From positions 1,488,001 through 1,552,000 of the forward strand of contig NZ_JAUSUK010000001.1 of NCBI RefSeq assembly GCF_030813515.1: a DNA stretch of 64,000 bases. The letters run 5' to 3'. The stretch comes from Rhodopseudomonas julia. GTDB taxonomy: Bacteria > Pseudomonadota > Alphaproteobacteria > Rhizobiales > Afifellaceae. Numbering within the stretch: position 1 is the first letter of the stretch; each line of letters starts with the position of its first letter. This document shows positions 37,088 through 47,500 of this stretch, in pieces. The position numbers and the translations under genes are program-made. Below the pieces are notes generated by a model, which made no database searches, had not been told where the DNA came from, and worked only from the letters and a program-made list of their open reading frames with translations.

Positions 37088-38013
37088 CAGGCGATCCCGA
37101 TCTTGGCCAACAGCTCGGCAGAGGCGCGGCCCCTCACTTCGGCACCCGTCTCGCGACCGATCTTCTCTGCGTCTGTCGCAGAACCCTCGGCGGAGCCTTC
37201 CAGAACTTCCGTTCCGTCGGGCGAAAGCAGAAGGCCGCGGAAGGAAAGCTTATCGCCATTCACTTGCGCCCAGCCGGCGATCGGTGTGCGGCAGGACCCG
37301 TCCAAAGTGTCGAGGAAGGCGCGCTCGCAGGTGACGGCAGAGGCGGTCTCGGCATGGCCGATCTTGGTTAGGAGATCGCGCATAGCTGCGTCGTCTTCGC
37401 GGCACTCAATGACCACCGCGCCCTGACCGCAAGCTGGGGGGAATTCCAGCGGATCCAGAAGTGCGGTTGCATGGCTGTCGACACCGAGGCGGCACATACC
37501 TGCATAGGCGAGAAGCGTCGCATCGAGTTCGCCGTCTTCCACTTTCTGGATGCGGGTCGGCAAATTGCCGCGCAGCAGCGTGATCTCCAGGTCGGGCCTG
37601 GCCCGTCGCAAAAGCGCCTCGCGACGCAAGGACGCGGTGCCGAAGCGCGCACCCTCGGGCAGATTTTCGAGGCCTCCGCCGTGATGCGAAATGACTGCGT
37701 CGCGCACGTCTGCGCGAGGCAGATAGGCTGCAAGCGTCAGCCCTTCCGGCAAGCGCGTCGGCATATCCTTGGCCGAATGCACGGCGATATCGATCGATTT
37801 GTCGATAAGCGCCTCTTCGATCTCCTTGGTGAAGAGGCCTTTGCCACCTGCTTCCAGCAGTGCACGATTTTGAATGCGGTCGCCCGAGGTCTTGATGACG
37901 ACGATCTCGATGTCGGCTTCGTCGATCCCAGTCGCGACCAGCGCGTCACGCGTCGCATGCGCCTGCCATAGAGCCAGGCCGCTGCCGCGTGTCCCAATTC
38001 TGAGCCGTTCCAT
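37087..38013 (-). CDS. hemC: Porphobilinogen deaminase
   Basis: Polymerises four porphobilinogens to hydroxymethylbilane. 308 residues. Start RIGTRGSGLALWQA, AVHSAKDMPTRLP, LLRGNLPTRIQK and the cofactor-binding GSCRTPIAG with Cys241 that anchors the dipyrromethane are all intact. GAAGGGG precedes the ATG. It is divergent from tsaD, with 63 bases between the starts, and is the first gene of the minus-strand heme run. Confidence 0.96.
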   Translation of the reverse strand: MERLRIGTRGSGLALWQAHATRDALVATGIDEADIEIVVIKTSGDRIQNRALLEAGGKGLFTKEIEEALIDKSIDIAVHSAKDMPTRLPEGLTLAAYLPRADVRDAVISHHGGGLENLPEGARFGTASLRREALLRRARPDLEITLLRGNLPTRIQKVEDGELDATLLAYAGMCRLGVDSHATALLDPLEFPPACGQGAVVIECREDDAAMRDLLTKIGHAETASAVTCERAFLDTLDGSCRTPIAGWAQVNGDKLSFRGLLLSPDGTEVLEGSAEGSATDAEKIGRETGAEVRGRASAELLAKIGIA

Positions 38014-38076
38014 TTGCCCCTTCAGCTTAGCCGGTGCTACACGCCTAGGGTCTAATCAGCCAAGGGGATAAGTGCA

Positions 38077-39171
38077 ATGGACCCGGTCCTCCCCGGCGTC
38101 CCCCCAGGCGCCGCATCAAGCGTGCTCGGCATCGAAACGAGCTGCGACGAAACCGCCGCATCCGTCGTTACTCGGGGCCCGGACGGGAAGGGAAAAATCC
38201 TTTCAAATGCGGTGTTCAGCCAAATCGCGGAGCATTCCGCTTTTGGCGGGGTGGTGCCGGAAATTGCAGCGCGCGCGCATGTGGAAGCCCTTGACGGCAT
38301 CATTGCCGCAGCCCTCGCGGATGCGAACAAACGCCTTTGCGATGTCGATGCGATTGCCGTGACCTCCGGGCCGGGCCTCATCGGTTGTCTTCTCGTCGGC
38401 GTGACCACGGCGCGGGCTCTTGCCGCTGCGGCCGGCCTTCCGCTTCTCGGCATCAACCATCTGGAAGGCCATGCGCTCACTCCGGTTCTCACCGATGATG
38501 TCGCCTTTCCCTATCTGCTTCTTCTCGTCTCTGGCGGACATACGCAGCTTGTCGCCGTCGAAGGCTATGGTCGCTACCGGCGCCTCGGTTCCACCATCGA
38601 TGACGCGCTCGGTGAAGCTTTCGACAAGACGGCAAAGCTTCTTGGCCTCGGCTATCCAGGTGGCCCGGAAGTGGAGAAGCGTGCCCTCAGAGGAGATCCG
38701 CGCCGCTTCAACTTGCCGCGCCCGCTTCTTGGTACAAAAGGCTGCGACTTTTCCTTTTCCGGCCTGAAGACGGCGCTTCGTATCAAGGCGGAGGCACTGG
38801 TTCCGCTCACCGAGACGGATGTTGATGACCTTTGCGCCGGCTTTCAGGCGGCTGTGGCTGCGATCGTTTCCGAACGGGCGGCCCATGCGCTCAAATTGCA
38901 GCCGTGGAATGCTCTGGTTGTCGCCGGCGGCGTCGCCGCCAACCAGGCCGTCCGTTCCGCCCTGTCGGAGCTTGCCGACAGGGCGGACATTGCTTTCGTA
39001 GCGCCGAGGCCCGATCTTTGCACCGACAATGCGGCGATGATCGCCTGGGCTGGGCTCATGCGGCTTGGCGTTGGCGAAGCCGTTGAAGACATTGTGGCGC
39101 GTCCACGCTGGCCGCTCGATCAGGCCGCGGAACCGCTTCTCGGCTCGGGCCGTCACGGAGCTCGCGTTTAA
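38077..39171 (+). CDS. tsaD: tRNA N6-threonylcarbamoyladenosine transferase subunit TsaD
   Basis: Catalyses the last step in t6A synthesis at position 37 of ANN-decoding tRNAs, with TsaB and TsaE. 364 residues. The metal-binding HLEGH (His128, His132), the [11 protein letters not shown] start and the [10 protein letters not shown] loop are intact. The stop overlaps the gpsA ATG by one base (TAATG). The tsaD-gpsA-EVE order is common in alphaproteobacteria. Confidence 0.96.
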   Translation: MDPVLPGVPPGAASSVLGIETSCDETAASVVTRGPDGKGKILSNAVFSQIAEHSAFGGVVPEIAARAHVEALDGIIAAALADANKRLCDVDAIAVTSGPGLIGCLLVGVTTARALAAAAGLPLLGINHLEGHALTPVLTDDVAFPYLLLLVSGGHTQLVAVEGYGRYRRLGSTIDDALGEAFDKTAKLLGLGYPGGPEVEKRALRGDPRRFNLPRPLLGTKGCDFSFSGLKTALRIKAEALVPLTETDVDDLCAGFQAAVAAIVSERAAHALKLQPWNALVVAGGVAANQAVRSALSELADRADIAFVAPRPDLCTDNAAMIAWAGLMRLGVGEAVEDIVARPRWPLDQAAEPLLGSGRHGARV

Positions 39172-40175
39172 TGGTTACGCCGTTTCGCAAAGTCGCTGTC
39201 GCGGGAGCCGGCGCTTTCGGCACCGCGCTTGCTCTTGTTGCAGACCGTGCTGGGGCTTCGGTGACCCTCTGGACAATCGACGAAGCCGCCGCCGCACGAC
39301 TGGCAGTAAGCCGTGAAAACAGTGATTTTCTACCGGGTCCGCGTCTGCCGGAGAGGATCAACGTCACCAGCGACATATCGCGTCTCGGCGACGCCGATTG
39401 TGTCCTTCTCGTCGTTCCGTCGCAGGCCACCCGGTCGCTGCTGACCGGAATCGGCGCAACGCTTTCAAGCGATGCAGTGGTTGTCGCCTGCGCCAAGGGC
39501 ATCGAACAGGAGACCGGCGCGCTGCAGGGTGAGATCGTGCGGGCGGCGCTGCCGGACCATCAGATCGGGGCTCTGTCGGGGCCGGGTTATGCCGCCGAGA
39601 TCGCCAGGGGCCTGCCAACCGCTGTCACGGTCGCGGCGAGCGAGATTGCGGTTGCGGAGCAGGTGGCCGCCACGCTCTCCTCCGACAGCTTCAGGGCCTA
39701 TGCGAGCGACGATATCGTCGGGGCGGAGCTTGGTGGATCGCTGAAGAATGTCATCGCCATCGCCGCCGGCATTGTCGAAGGCCGTCGGCTCGGCGAGAGT
39801 GCGCGCGCGGCTCTCGTCACCCGTGGGCTTGCCGAGATGAGCCGTCTTGGTGCCAGGATGGGCGCGCGCCCTGAGACTTTCATGGGACTTTCAGGTCTGG
39901 GCGATCTCATGCTGACGGCAATGAGCCGCCAATCGCGCAATACGAGCTTTGGCATTGCATTGGCCGAGGGCCGGTCGGTTGCCGAGCTGACCGCGCCGGA
40001 TAAGCCGCTCGCGGAGGGCGCCTTCACTGCCGCCATCGCCGCACGTCTTGCCCGCGAGCACGGCATCGATATGCCGATCACGAGCGCGGTTGCCGCGGTT
40101 CTCTCCAGTGCGCTCACTGTCGACGAGGCGATTGCGGCGCTCGTCTCTCGACCCTTGAAGCAGGAGATCGCCTGA
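39171..40175 (+). CDS. gpsA: NAD(P)+ glycerol-3-phosphate dehydrogenase
   Basis: Reduces dihydroxyacetone phosphate to sn-glycerol-3-phosphate for phospholipid synthesis. 334 residues. The Rossmann motif VAGAGAFGTALA, ACAKGIEQETGAL, the LSGPGYAAEIARG stretch and the catalytic LGGSLKNVIAIAAGI are present. It is coupled to tsaD upstream. Confidence 0.96.
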   Translation: MVTPFRKVAVAGAGAFGTALALVADRAGASVTLWTIDEAAAARLAVSRENSDFLPGPRLPERINVTSDISRLGDADCVLLVVPSQATRSLLTGIGATLSSDAVVVACAKGIEQETGALQGEIVRAALPDHQIGALSGPGYAAEIARGLPTAVTVAASEIAVAEQVAATLSSDSFRAYASDDIVGAELGGSLKNVIAIAAGIVEGRRLGESARAALVTRGLAEMSRLGARMGARPETFMGLSGLGDLMLTAMSRQSRNTSFGIALAEGRSVAELTAPDKPLAEGAFTAAIAARLAREHGIDMPITSAVAAVLSSALTVDEAIAALVSRPLKQEIA

Positions 40176-40217
40176 GGCACGAAGGCGGACCGCTGCAAGT
40201 CCTTGAAGGGGGTGGGT

Positions 40218-40655
40218 ATGGCCTATTGGCTGTTTAAATCCGAGCCGCACAAATGGTCGTGGGACGATCAGGTGAAAAAAGGTGCGGGCGGACAGGAGTG
40301 GGATGGTGTGCGCAATTATCAGGCGCGCAACTTCATGCGCCAGATGAAGGCCGGCGAGCGCGGCTTCTTCTACCATTCCAATGAAGGCAAGGCGGTCGTC
40401 GGCGTGGTCGAAATCGTGGCCGAGGCGCATCCAGATTCCACCGATGAGAGCGGGAAATGGGAGTGCGTCGACATCAAGGCCGTGACGCCGTTGAACGAGC
40501 CTGTCTCGTTGGACACGATCAAGGCGGACGAACGGCTCGCAGAGATGGTGCTGGTGAAGAATTCGCGCCTATCGGTACAGCCGGTTAGCGAAGATGAATT
40601 CGCGATGATCTGCCGGCTCGGAGGGCTGGTAGCCGAGGACGTCAAAGCCGGCTAA
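40218..40655 (+). CDS. EVE domain protein
   Basis: A 145-residue PUA-like EVE protein (thymocyte nuclear protein family), which in other systems binds modified nucleobases. Family pattern: YWLFKSEPHKWSWDDQ, WDGVRNYQARNFM, GFFYHSNEGKAVVGVVEI. The ATG at 40218 follows a G-rich ribosome binding site; one at 40203 is less well placed. It follows gpsA by 42 bases on the same strand. Confidence 0.88.
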   Translation: MAYWLFKSEPHKWSWDDQVKKGAGGQEWDGVRNYQARNFMRQMKAGERGFFYHSNEGKAVVGVVEIVAEAHPDSTDESGKWECVDIKAVTPLNEPVSLDTIKADERLAEMVLVKNSRLSVQPVSEDEFAMICRLGGLVAEDVKAG

Positions 40656-40721
40656 GAGCTGACGCGAGCCTTTTGAGAGGTTGCGGGGCGGCACCGGTCC
40701 GCCTTGCGAGGGGGAGACGGA

Positions 40722-41138
40722 ATGGCCTTTGCCGGAATCAATTATCTCGCCGTCATCGTGGCTGGGTTTGCCGCGTTCGGTTTCGGCGCCATTTATTACG
40801 CGGTGCTGGCGAAGCCGTTTACCGCCGCGACAGGCCTCATCCAGGTGAAGGTGGACGATGGCGATGAAAACGTCGATCGCACGCCGCTTCTCGTCTCCCT
40901 CACCGGCGAGATATTCATGGCCTGGATGCTTGCGGGGCTCATCGGTCATATCGGCGAAGTGTCGATCATCACCGGCCTCGCATCCGGTTTCTTTGTCTGG
41001 TCGGGCTTCATCCTGGTGCCGCTCGTCGTCAACCACCGCTATCAGATCATGCCGTGGACGCTCACCTTCATCGACTCCGGCCACTGGCTCGGCGTCGTCA
41101 TGCTCCAGGGCTTCATCATCGGTGCGTTCGGGACCTAA
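40722..41138 (+). CDS. DUF1761 membrane protein, first copy
   Basis: A 138-residue integral membrane protein with about four helices, of the DUF1761 family; no function is known. The ATG at 40722 has GGAGACGG directly upstream. The gene is followed by a paralogue of the same length on the same strand. Confidence 0.78.
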   Translation: MAFAGINYLAVIVAGFAAFGFGAIYYAVLAKPFTAATGLIQVKVDDGDENVDRTPLLVSLTGEIFMAWMLAGLIGHIGEVSIITGLASGFFVWSGFILVPLVVNHRYQIMPWTLTFIDSGHWLGVVMLQGFIIGAFGT

Positions 41139-41174
41139 GGTCGGGACGATCAAACACGGCCAGGGAGCACACCC

Positions 41175-41588
41175 TTGCATTTCGGCAGCATGAATTACTT
41201 GGCAATCCCGCTCGCCGCGGTCTTCGGCTTCCTCGCCCACCTCTTGTGGCTGCGCATGTTGCCGGCTCCCAAGGGCTTTAGCGGCGATGCCCGGCGCTCA
41301 TCTGCAGTTGGCGCCCCCGCGGTTCTGCGGCAGATCCTGGTCTTTATCCTGATCTTGGTTATGGCCTACGTGCTCGGCGGCGCGATCGGCCATCTTGGCC
41401 CAGGCCAGACGACGATCCGCAACGGCGTCATTTCCGCAGCGATCCTGTGGGCGGGCTTCGTTGCCACGACATCGGGCGTCAATGGTGTTCTCGCCGGGCA
41501 GCCCGCGCGACAGATTTTCATGACGGTCGGCCGCTGGTTTGTCGTTCTCGTCGTGGAGGGCTCTCTTCTCGGCGTTTTTGGGGCGTGA
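41175..41588 (+). CDS. DUF1761 membrane protein, second copy
   Basis: A 137-residue four-helix membrane protein, similar in length and layout to its neighbour, including a small hydrophobic C-terminus ending GVFGA where the first ends GAFGT. A TTG at 41175 is taken as start because GGGAG is eight bases upstream; the ATG at 41190 has no visible site. Confidence 0.72.
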   Translation: MHFGSMNYLAIPLAAVFGFLAHLLWLRMLPAPKGFSGDARRSSAVGAPAVLRQILVFILILVMAYVLGGAIGHLGPGQTTIRNGVISAAILWAGFVATTSGVNGVLAGQPARQIFMTVGRWFVVLVVEGSLLGVFGA

Positions 41589-41672
41589 ATGCCTGCCCTG
41601 GTCACGTGTTCGAAGTGTTCGATATTATGTACGAAAGTGCGAGGGGCGTGGCATGGACAGCCGCGCCCGCCT

Positions 41673-41694
41673 CGGCATAATGCCGCGGTATAAT
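41673..41694 (+). promoter_or_regulatory. Candidate acsA promoter -10 and adjacent palindrome
   Basis: A consensus TATAAT (41689-41694) lies 42 bases before the acsA start and is immediately preceded by a 13-base palindrome CGGCATAATGCCG (41673-41685). The palindrome could be a repressor site overlapping the promoter. No good -35 hexamer is seen at the usual distance. Two TGTTCGA copies (41607-41613 and 41616-41622) lie a little further upstream. Confidence 0.35.
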
Positions 41695-41735
41695 CCGGGC
41701 TGTAAGGTCCGACACAACCTTGGGGAGGCTCATCC

Positions 41736-43694
41736 ATGTCTGACGCGAAAGTACATTCCGTGACGCCCGAATGGGCCGAGCGCGCCTTCATCGATTGGGA
41801 CAAGTATCAGGAAATGTACGCCCGCTCGATCGACGACCCGAACGGTTTCTGGGGTGAGCAGGCGCAACGCATCGATTGGATCAAGCCCTTCACCAAGGTG
41901 AAGAATACGTCCTACGACTACCACAACGTGTCGATCAAATGGTTTGAGGACGGCACGCTCAACGCCTCCGTCAACTGCATCGACCGCCATCTTGCCGACC
42001 GTGCCGATCAGGTTGCCATCATCTGGGAGGGCGACGAGCCTGCCGATCACAAGCACGTCACCTATCGCCAGCTTCACGAATATGTCTGCCGCCTCGCCAA
42101 TGTGATGAAGGCGCACGGCGTGAAGAAGGGCGATCGGGTGACGATCTATATGCCGATGATCCCCGAGGCGGCCTATGCGATGCTCGCCTGCGCTCGCATC
42201 GGCGCCGTCCATTCCGTCGTCTTCGGCGGTTTTTCGCCCGATTCGCTGGCAAACCGCATCGAGGATTGCCGTTCCGATTTCGTCATCACGGCAGATGAGG
42301 GCGTGCGCGGCGGCCGCAAGATTCCGCTGAAGGCGAACACCGACAAGGCGATCGAGCGCGCCGCAAAGGATGGCGCTTCCGTGCGCAACGTCCTGGTCGT
42401 GAAGCGCACTGGCGGCGACGTCGCCATGACCGAAGGCCGCGATCTCTGGTATCATGAGGAGATCGAGAAGGTCGGAGCCGATTGTCCGGCGGAGGAGATG
42501 GGCGCCGAAGATCCGCTCTTCATCCTCTACACCTCCGGCTCGACCGGAAAGCCGAAGGGCGTGCTGCACACGACCGGCGGCTATATGGTCTACACGTCCA
42601 TCACCCACCAATATGTCTTCGACTATCACGACGGCGACATCTACTGGTGCACGGCCGATGTCGGCTGGGTGACGGGCCATTCCTACATCGTCTACGGACC
42701 GCTCGCGAACGGCGCTACCACGCTCATGTTCGAGGGCGTGCCGAACTACCCGTCGGGCTCGCGCTTCTGGGAAGTCTGCGACAAGCACGGCGTCAACATC
42801 TTCTACACGGCGCCGACTGCAATCCGCGCTTTGATGGGCGCCGGCGACGAGGCAGTGAAGAAGACCTCGCGTAAATCGCTGAGACTACTTGGCTCCGTCG
42901 GCGAGCCGATCAATCCGGAAGCCTGGGAATGGTATTACCAGGTCGTCGGCGAAGGTCGCTGCCCAGTCGTCGACACTTGGTGGCAGACGGAGACGGGCGG
43001 TATTTTGATCACGCCGCTGCCGGGCGCCATCGCACAAAAACCAGGTTCGGCAACGAAGCCCTTCTTCGGGGTGCAGCCGGCGGTCGTCGATAACGAGGGA
43101 AACCTCCTTGAGGGCGCGACGGAAGGCAATCTCGTTATTCTCGATTCCTGGCCCGGCCAGATGCGGACGGTCTATGGCGACCACGACCGTTTCGTGCAGA
43201 CCTATTTTGCCACCTACAAAGGCAATTACTTCACCGGCGACGGCTGTCGGCGCGATGCGGACGGCGATTACTGGATCACCGGCCGCGTCGATGACGTGCT
43301 CAACGTCTCCGGTCACCGCATGGGCACAGCGGAGGTGGAATCCGCGCTCGTTGCCCATCCGAAAGTGTCGGAGGCCGCCGTGGTCGGCTATCCGCACAAC
43401 ATCAAGGGCCAGGGCATTTATTGCTACGTCACCCTCATGGCTGGCGAGGAACCGACCGAGGAATTGAAGAAGGAGCTCAGGAACTGGGTACGCTCCGAGA
43501 TCGGCCCGATCGCCTCGCCGGACCTCATCCAGTTCGCACCGGGACTGCCGAAGACGCGCTCCGGCAAGATCATGCGCCGCATCCTCAGAAAGATCGCTGA
43601 GGACGATTTCTCCAATCTCGGCGACACCTCGACGCTCGCCGAACCCGCCGTCGTCGACGATCTTGTCGAGCATCGGCAGAATCGCGCTAGCTGA
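41736..43694 (+). CDS. acsA: Acetyl-CoA synthetase
   Basis: Activates acetate to acetyl-CoA through acetyl-AMP. 652 residues, typical. The AMP-binding P-loop [12 protein letters not shown] (265-276), the WWQTETGG motif, [20 protein letters not shown] and the C-terminal [10 protein letters not shown] with Lys611, the conserved lysine that is reversibly acetylated in homologues, are present. GGGGAGG lies upstream. A very strong terminator follows 22 bases after the stop. Confidence 0.97.
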   Translation: MSDAKVHSVTPEWAERAFIDWDKYQEMYARSIDDPNGFWGEQAQRIDWIKPFTKVKNTSYDYHNVSIKWFEDGTLNASVNCIDRHLADRADQVAIIWEGDEPADHKHVTYRQLHEYVCRLANVMKAHGVKKGDRVTIYMPMIPEAAYAMLACARIGAVHSVVFGGFSPDSLANRIEDCRSDFVITADEGVRGGRKIPLKANTDKAIERAAKDGASVRNVLVVKRTGGDVAMTEGRDLWYHEEIEKVGADCPAEEMGAEDPLFILYTSGSTGKPKGVLHTTGGYMVYTSITHQYVFDYHDGDIYWCTADVGWVTGHSYIVYGPLANGATTLMFEGVPNYPSGSRFWEVCDKHGVNIFYTAPTAIRALMGAGDEAVKKTSRKSLRLLGSVGEPINPEAWEWYYQVVGEGRCPVVDTWWQTETGGILITPLPGAIAQKPGSATKPFFGVQPAVVDNEGNLLEGATEGNLVILDSWPGQMRTVYGDHDRFVQTYFATYKGNYFTGDGCRRDADGDYWITGRVDDVLNVSGHRMGTAEVESALVAHPKVSEAAVVGYPHNIKGQGIYCYVTLMAGEEPTEELKKELRNWVRSEIGPIASPDLIQFAPGLPKTRSGKIMRRILRKIAEDDFSNLGDTSTLAEPAVVDDLVEHRQNRAS

Positions 43695-43716
43695 AACAGC
43701 GGCTTTTGATCTGACA

Positions 43717-43765
43717 GGCCAGGGTGCCGGCGGCTCGCGCCGGCACCCTGGCCAACGATTTTTCT
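43717..43765 (+). terminator. Rho-independent terminator of acsA
   Basis: A perfect 16-base-pair stem (43717-43732 with 43738-43753), five-base loop gctcg, followed within five bases by a T-rich run at 43758-43764. This is the clearest terminator in the window. Confidence 0.93.
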
Positions 43766-43854
43766 TAAATTCTCAACCAAACCAGTGCTTTTTTCGCCCA
43801 ATCTCCGGCGGCGGCCGCATAATCTCAGCAAAATCAGGGCTTTGGGGGCTTTGA

Positions 43855-44361
43855 ATGCGGATTGTGCAGAAGTGGGCGGCGGCCCTTGCTGTCCTCGCGA
43901 GCATTGCGCTTGTGGATTTGGCCCAGGCGCGGGAGCCGGTGCCGTTCAAGGACAGTTATCGTCCCGGAACGATCGTCGTCAAAACCAAGGAGCGCCGGCT
44001 TTACCTCGTCATGCGCGACGGCCAAGCTTTGCGCTACACTGTTGGCGTTGGACGGCGTGGCAAGCAATGGGAGGGGCGCACGCGCATTTCGCGCAAGGTG
44101 GTCGACCCCACCTTCTCGCCGCCAAAGGAAGTTAAACACGACATTCCCTCACTGCCGGATCTGATTCCGCCAGGACCGCGCAATCCGCTTGGGCCGCGCG
44201 CCATGACACTGGCGGGCGGTGAATATGCCATCCACGGCACCAACCGGCCGAAATCGGTTGGCGGTTTTGTTTCCTATGGCTGCATCCGCATGTACAACAA
44301 GGACGTGGTCGATCTCTTCGAACGCGTGCGCGTCGGAACGCCGGTTGTTGTTTTGCCCTAA
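43855..44361 (+). CDS. L,D-transpeptidase (YkuD family), exported
   Basis: A 168-residue periplasmic peptidoglycan cross-linking enzyme. Residues 1-25 are a signal peptide ending in AQA. The YkuD catalytic region contains His127 in YAIHGTNRP and Ser140-Tyr-Gly-Cys143 in VSYGCIRMYN, the nucleophile. The domain is near the minimum length. It stands alone between the acsA terminator and gdh. Roles in 3-3 cross-linking or lipoprotein attachment are both possible. Confidence 0.9.
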   Translation: MRIVQKWAAALAVLASIALVDLAQAREPVPFKDSYRPGTIVVKTKERRLYLVMRDGQALRYTVGVGRRGKQWEGRTRISRKVVDPTFSPPKEVKHDIPSLPDLIPPGPRNPLGPRAMTLAGGEYAIHGTNRPKSVGGFVSYGCIRMYNKDVVDLFERVRVGTPVVVLP

Positions 44362-44565
44362 CACCAATCGGTTTGTTTTCATCGCTTTTTCGGGACCTAT
44401 GCGGGCCGTCGGTCAATAACGATTGCGGCACGCAGCATTTGGCTCTTGCCGGATGCCGGTCGGGGTGCATGTCTTGCCTCAGAGATAGGCGGCCGCTGCG
44501 AGAAAGGGCGCTATTTGCGTCCGTTTCGTGCGTCAGGCGGCTGAAAGAAGAGGCGAGGAGACCCA

Positions 44566-47500
44566 ATGCCCGACCGCTACGAGCCGGAAAAGAAGAAACG
44601 CATCGAAGAGGCCACAGCGAGGCTTGAGGCAGAGGCCGAAGAGGCGGGCATGGACGCTGCACCGCTCAAACGCTTCGCCGGGATCTTTTTTGCTCATGCA
44701 GCCGGTGAGGATATCGCCGTCTATCCGGCCGAAAGCCTAGCGGGTATTGCCAAGGCCGCCTTCGCCTTCATCGCCCAGCGCGACCCAGACGTGCCGAAGG
44801 TTAGCCTCAGGGACATTGAGGCGGCGGACGAGCGTGGTCGCCCGGTCACCGCGATCGATATTGTCGGCAAGAACCGGCCGTTCATCTTCGATTCCGTTCT
44901 CGGCGAGATCCAGGCGGCGGGACAGCCGATCTATCTCGTCCTGCATCCGATCTTCGAAGTGTCGCGCGACGAGGCTGGACGCCTGACGCAGTTTGCAGCG
45001 GCGGGCGCGGAATCGAAGGGCCGTCCGAATCGGGAGAGTTTTCTGCATATCGAGATCGCGCGTCTGCCCGATGAGGCGGCTAAGAGCGAGCTCGAAGCGT
45101 CTTTGAAGAGCCTTCTGCAGGAGGTGCGGGTCTCGACCGAAGACTGGCGTGCCATGCGCGACCGGTTGCGCATGGCGATCCGCGACTACCGCGTTGACCC
45201 GCCCGAGCTTGATGAGGACGAACTGGAAGAGGCGATCGCCCTTCTGGAATGGCTCGAGGACGACAATTTCACTTTTCTGGGCACGCGCGAGTTCACCTAC
45301 GAGCAGGATTCGGGCGGCGCACTCGATCATGCCCATGGGGAGGGGCTTGGCTTGTTGCGCGACCCTGAGGTGAAAGTTCTGCGCCGCGGCGCCGAACTCG
45401 TCACGATGACGCCACAGATCCAGGAATTTCTGATGAGCCCGGAGCCGCTCATCATAATGAAAGCCAATGTCCGCTCGCGCGTGCATCGCCGTGACCATAT
45501 GGACTATATCGGCGTCAAGATTTTCGACGACAACAACCGCGTTACGGGGGAATTACGCGTCGTCGGCCTGTTCACCTCGAGCGCATTCACCCGCTCCGTC
45601 CAGTCGATCCCCTATATCCGGCGCAAGGTCGACCAGATCCTGAAGCGCGCCGGCTTCGATCCCTTCAGCCATTCCGGCCGCACGCTTCTCAATATCCTGG
45701 AGAGTTTTCCGCGCACCGAGCTTTTCCAGGCGGATCTCTCTACGCTCTACGATCAGGCAATGGCCGTCCTGCATCTGCAGGAGCGTCCGCGCGTGCGCGC
45801 GCTCAGCCGGGCCGACAAATTCGGCCGCTTCGTCTCTGTCCTCGTCTATGTGCCTAGAGACCATTATTCCTCTGATATTCGCGCTAAGATCGGCGATGCG
45901 CTGGCGGAGATGTATGACGGGCGGATCTCAGCGGCTTATCCGGCTTTCCCGGAGGGCCATCTCGCTCGCGTGCATTTCATTGTCGCACGCGAGGCCCGCG
46001 ATCCCGAAACGGCTCCCGTGGATCCAGATCAGGGTGAGGTCGAAGCGCGCATTCGAACCATTACCCGCACCTTCGAAGACGGCCTACGCGAGGCGCTCGC
46101 CAATGCATTTCCCCAGCGAACGGAGCTCTTTGCAGAGTATCGGGAGGCCTTCGGCCGCGAATATCAGGCGGCCTTCACGCCGCAGGATGCGGTCGAAGAC
46201 ATCCGGATCGGTCGTGAGCTCACCGACCGGTCGGTGATTGCAGCGCATTTTCACCGGCGCATCGCTGGCGGATTGAAGCGCACGGCCTTGCGCTTTCATC
46301 ATCTCGACGCGCCGATCCCGTTGTCGCGGCGTGTGCCCCTTCTGGAAAATCTCGGCTTCGCCGTCGTCAACGAGCGCACATATCTGGTTCGCCCGGCAAC
46401 CGGCCAGGCCGTCTACATCCATGACATGACGCTTGCCGCCAAGGATGAGGCGGGTTCGGGCGAGGTCGATCCGGTCGGCGATGCCGCTTCTCGGCTGCAG
46501 GATGCGATCAGTGCCGTCTGGGCCGGACGCGCCGACAATGACGGCTTCAACGCGCTCGTTCTCTCCGCCGGCATCACCTGGCGTGAGGCCGCGCTCCTGC
46601 GCACGATAGGGCGCTATCTGCGGCAGACACAGCTTCCTTATTCACTCGATTACATTTGGCACACGCTCGGCCGTAACGCACTTTTGGCACGCTTTCTCGT
46701 GGAGCGTTTCCGGGCTCGCTTCGATCCCGCGATCGAGGATCGTGAGGCCGCAGAAGCTGATGCTGAAAAGGCGCTAGACGGGCCGCTCGACAGGGTAGAC
46801 AGTCTCGATGAGGACACGATCTTGCGTGCCTACAGGGCTGTCATTCTCGCGACCAAGCGCACCGACTATTTCCAGACGGATGCCGAAGGTGCGCCGCCGC
46901 TTGCCATCACTATCAAGCTCAAGCCGCGTGACCTCGCCTTCCTCACGCCGCCACGGCCGTTCCGGGAGATTTTTGTGCATTCGCCACAGGTGGAAGGCGT
47001 GCATATGCGGTTCGGACCCGTCGCGCGCGGTGGGCTCAGATGGTCGGATCGGCCGCAGGATTTTCGCGTCGAGGTTCTCGGTCTCGTCAAGGCACAGCAG
47101 GTGAAGAACGCGGTTATCGTGCCGGTTGGAGCGAAAGGTGGCTTCTTTCCAAGGTTGCTGCCCTCGGAGGGTAGCCGTGAGGAAATCTTCGAAGCGGGGC
47201 GCGACGCTTATGTCGCCTTCGTCGATCGGATGCTTGCGCTCACCGACGATCTTGAGGGTGACGAGGTCATTCCGCCCGAAGACGTCGTGCGTCATGACGA
47301 GGACGATCCCTATCTTGTCGTTGCCGCCGACAAGGGCACGGCAACCTTCTCGGACACCGCCAATGCCGTCTCCGAAGCGCATGGCTTTTGGCTCGGCGAT
47401 GCCTTTGCCTCAGGCGGTTCGGCTGGTTACGATCACAAGGAAATGGGGATTACCGCCCGCGGCGCGTGGGAGGCGGTGAAGCGACATTTCCGCGAGATTG

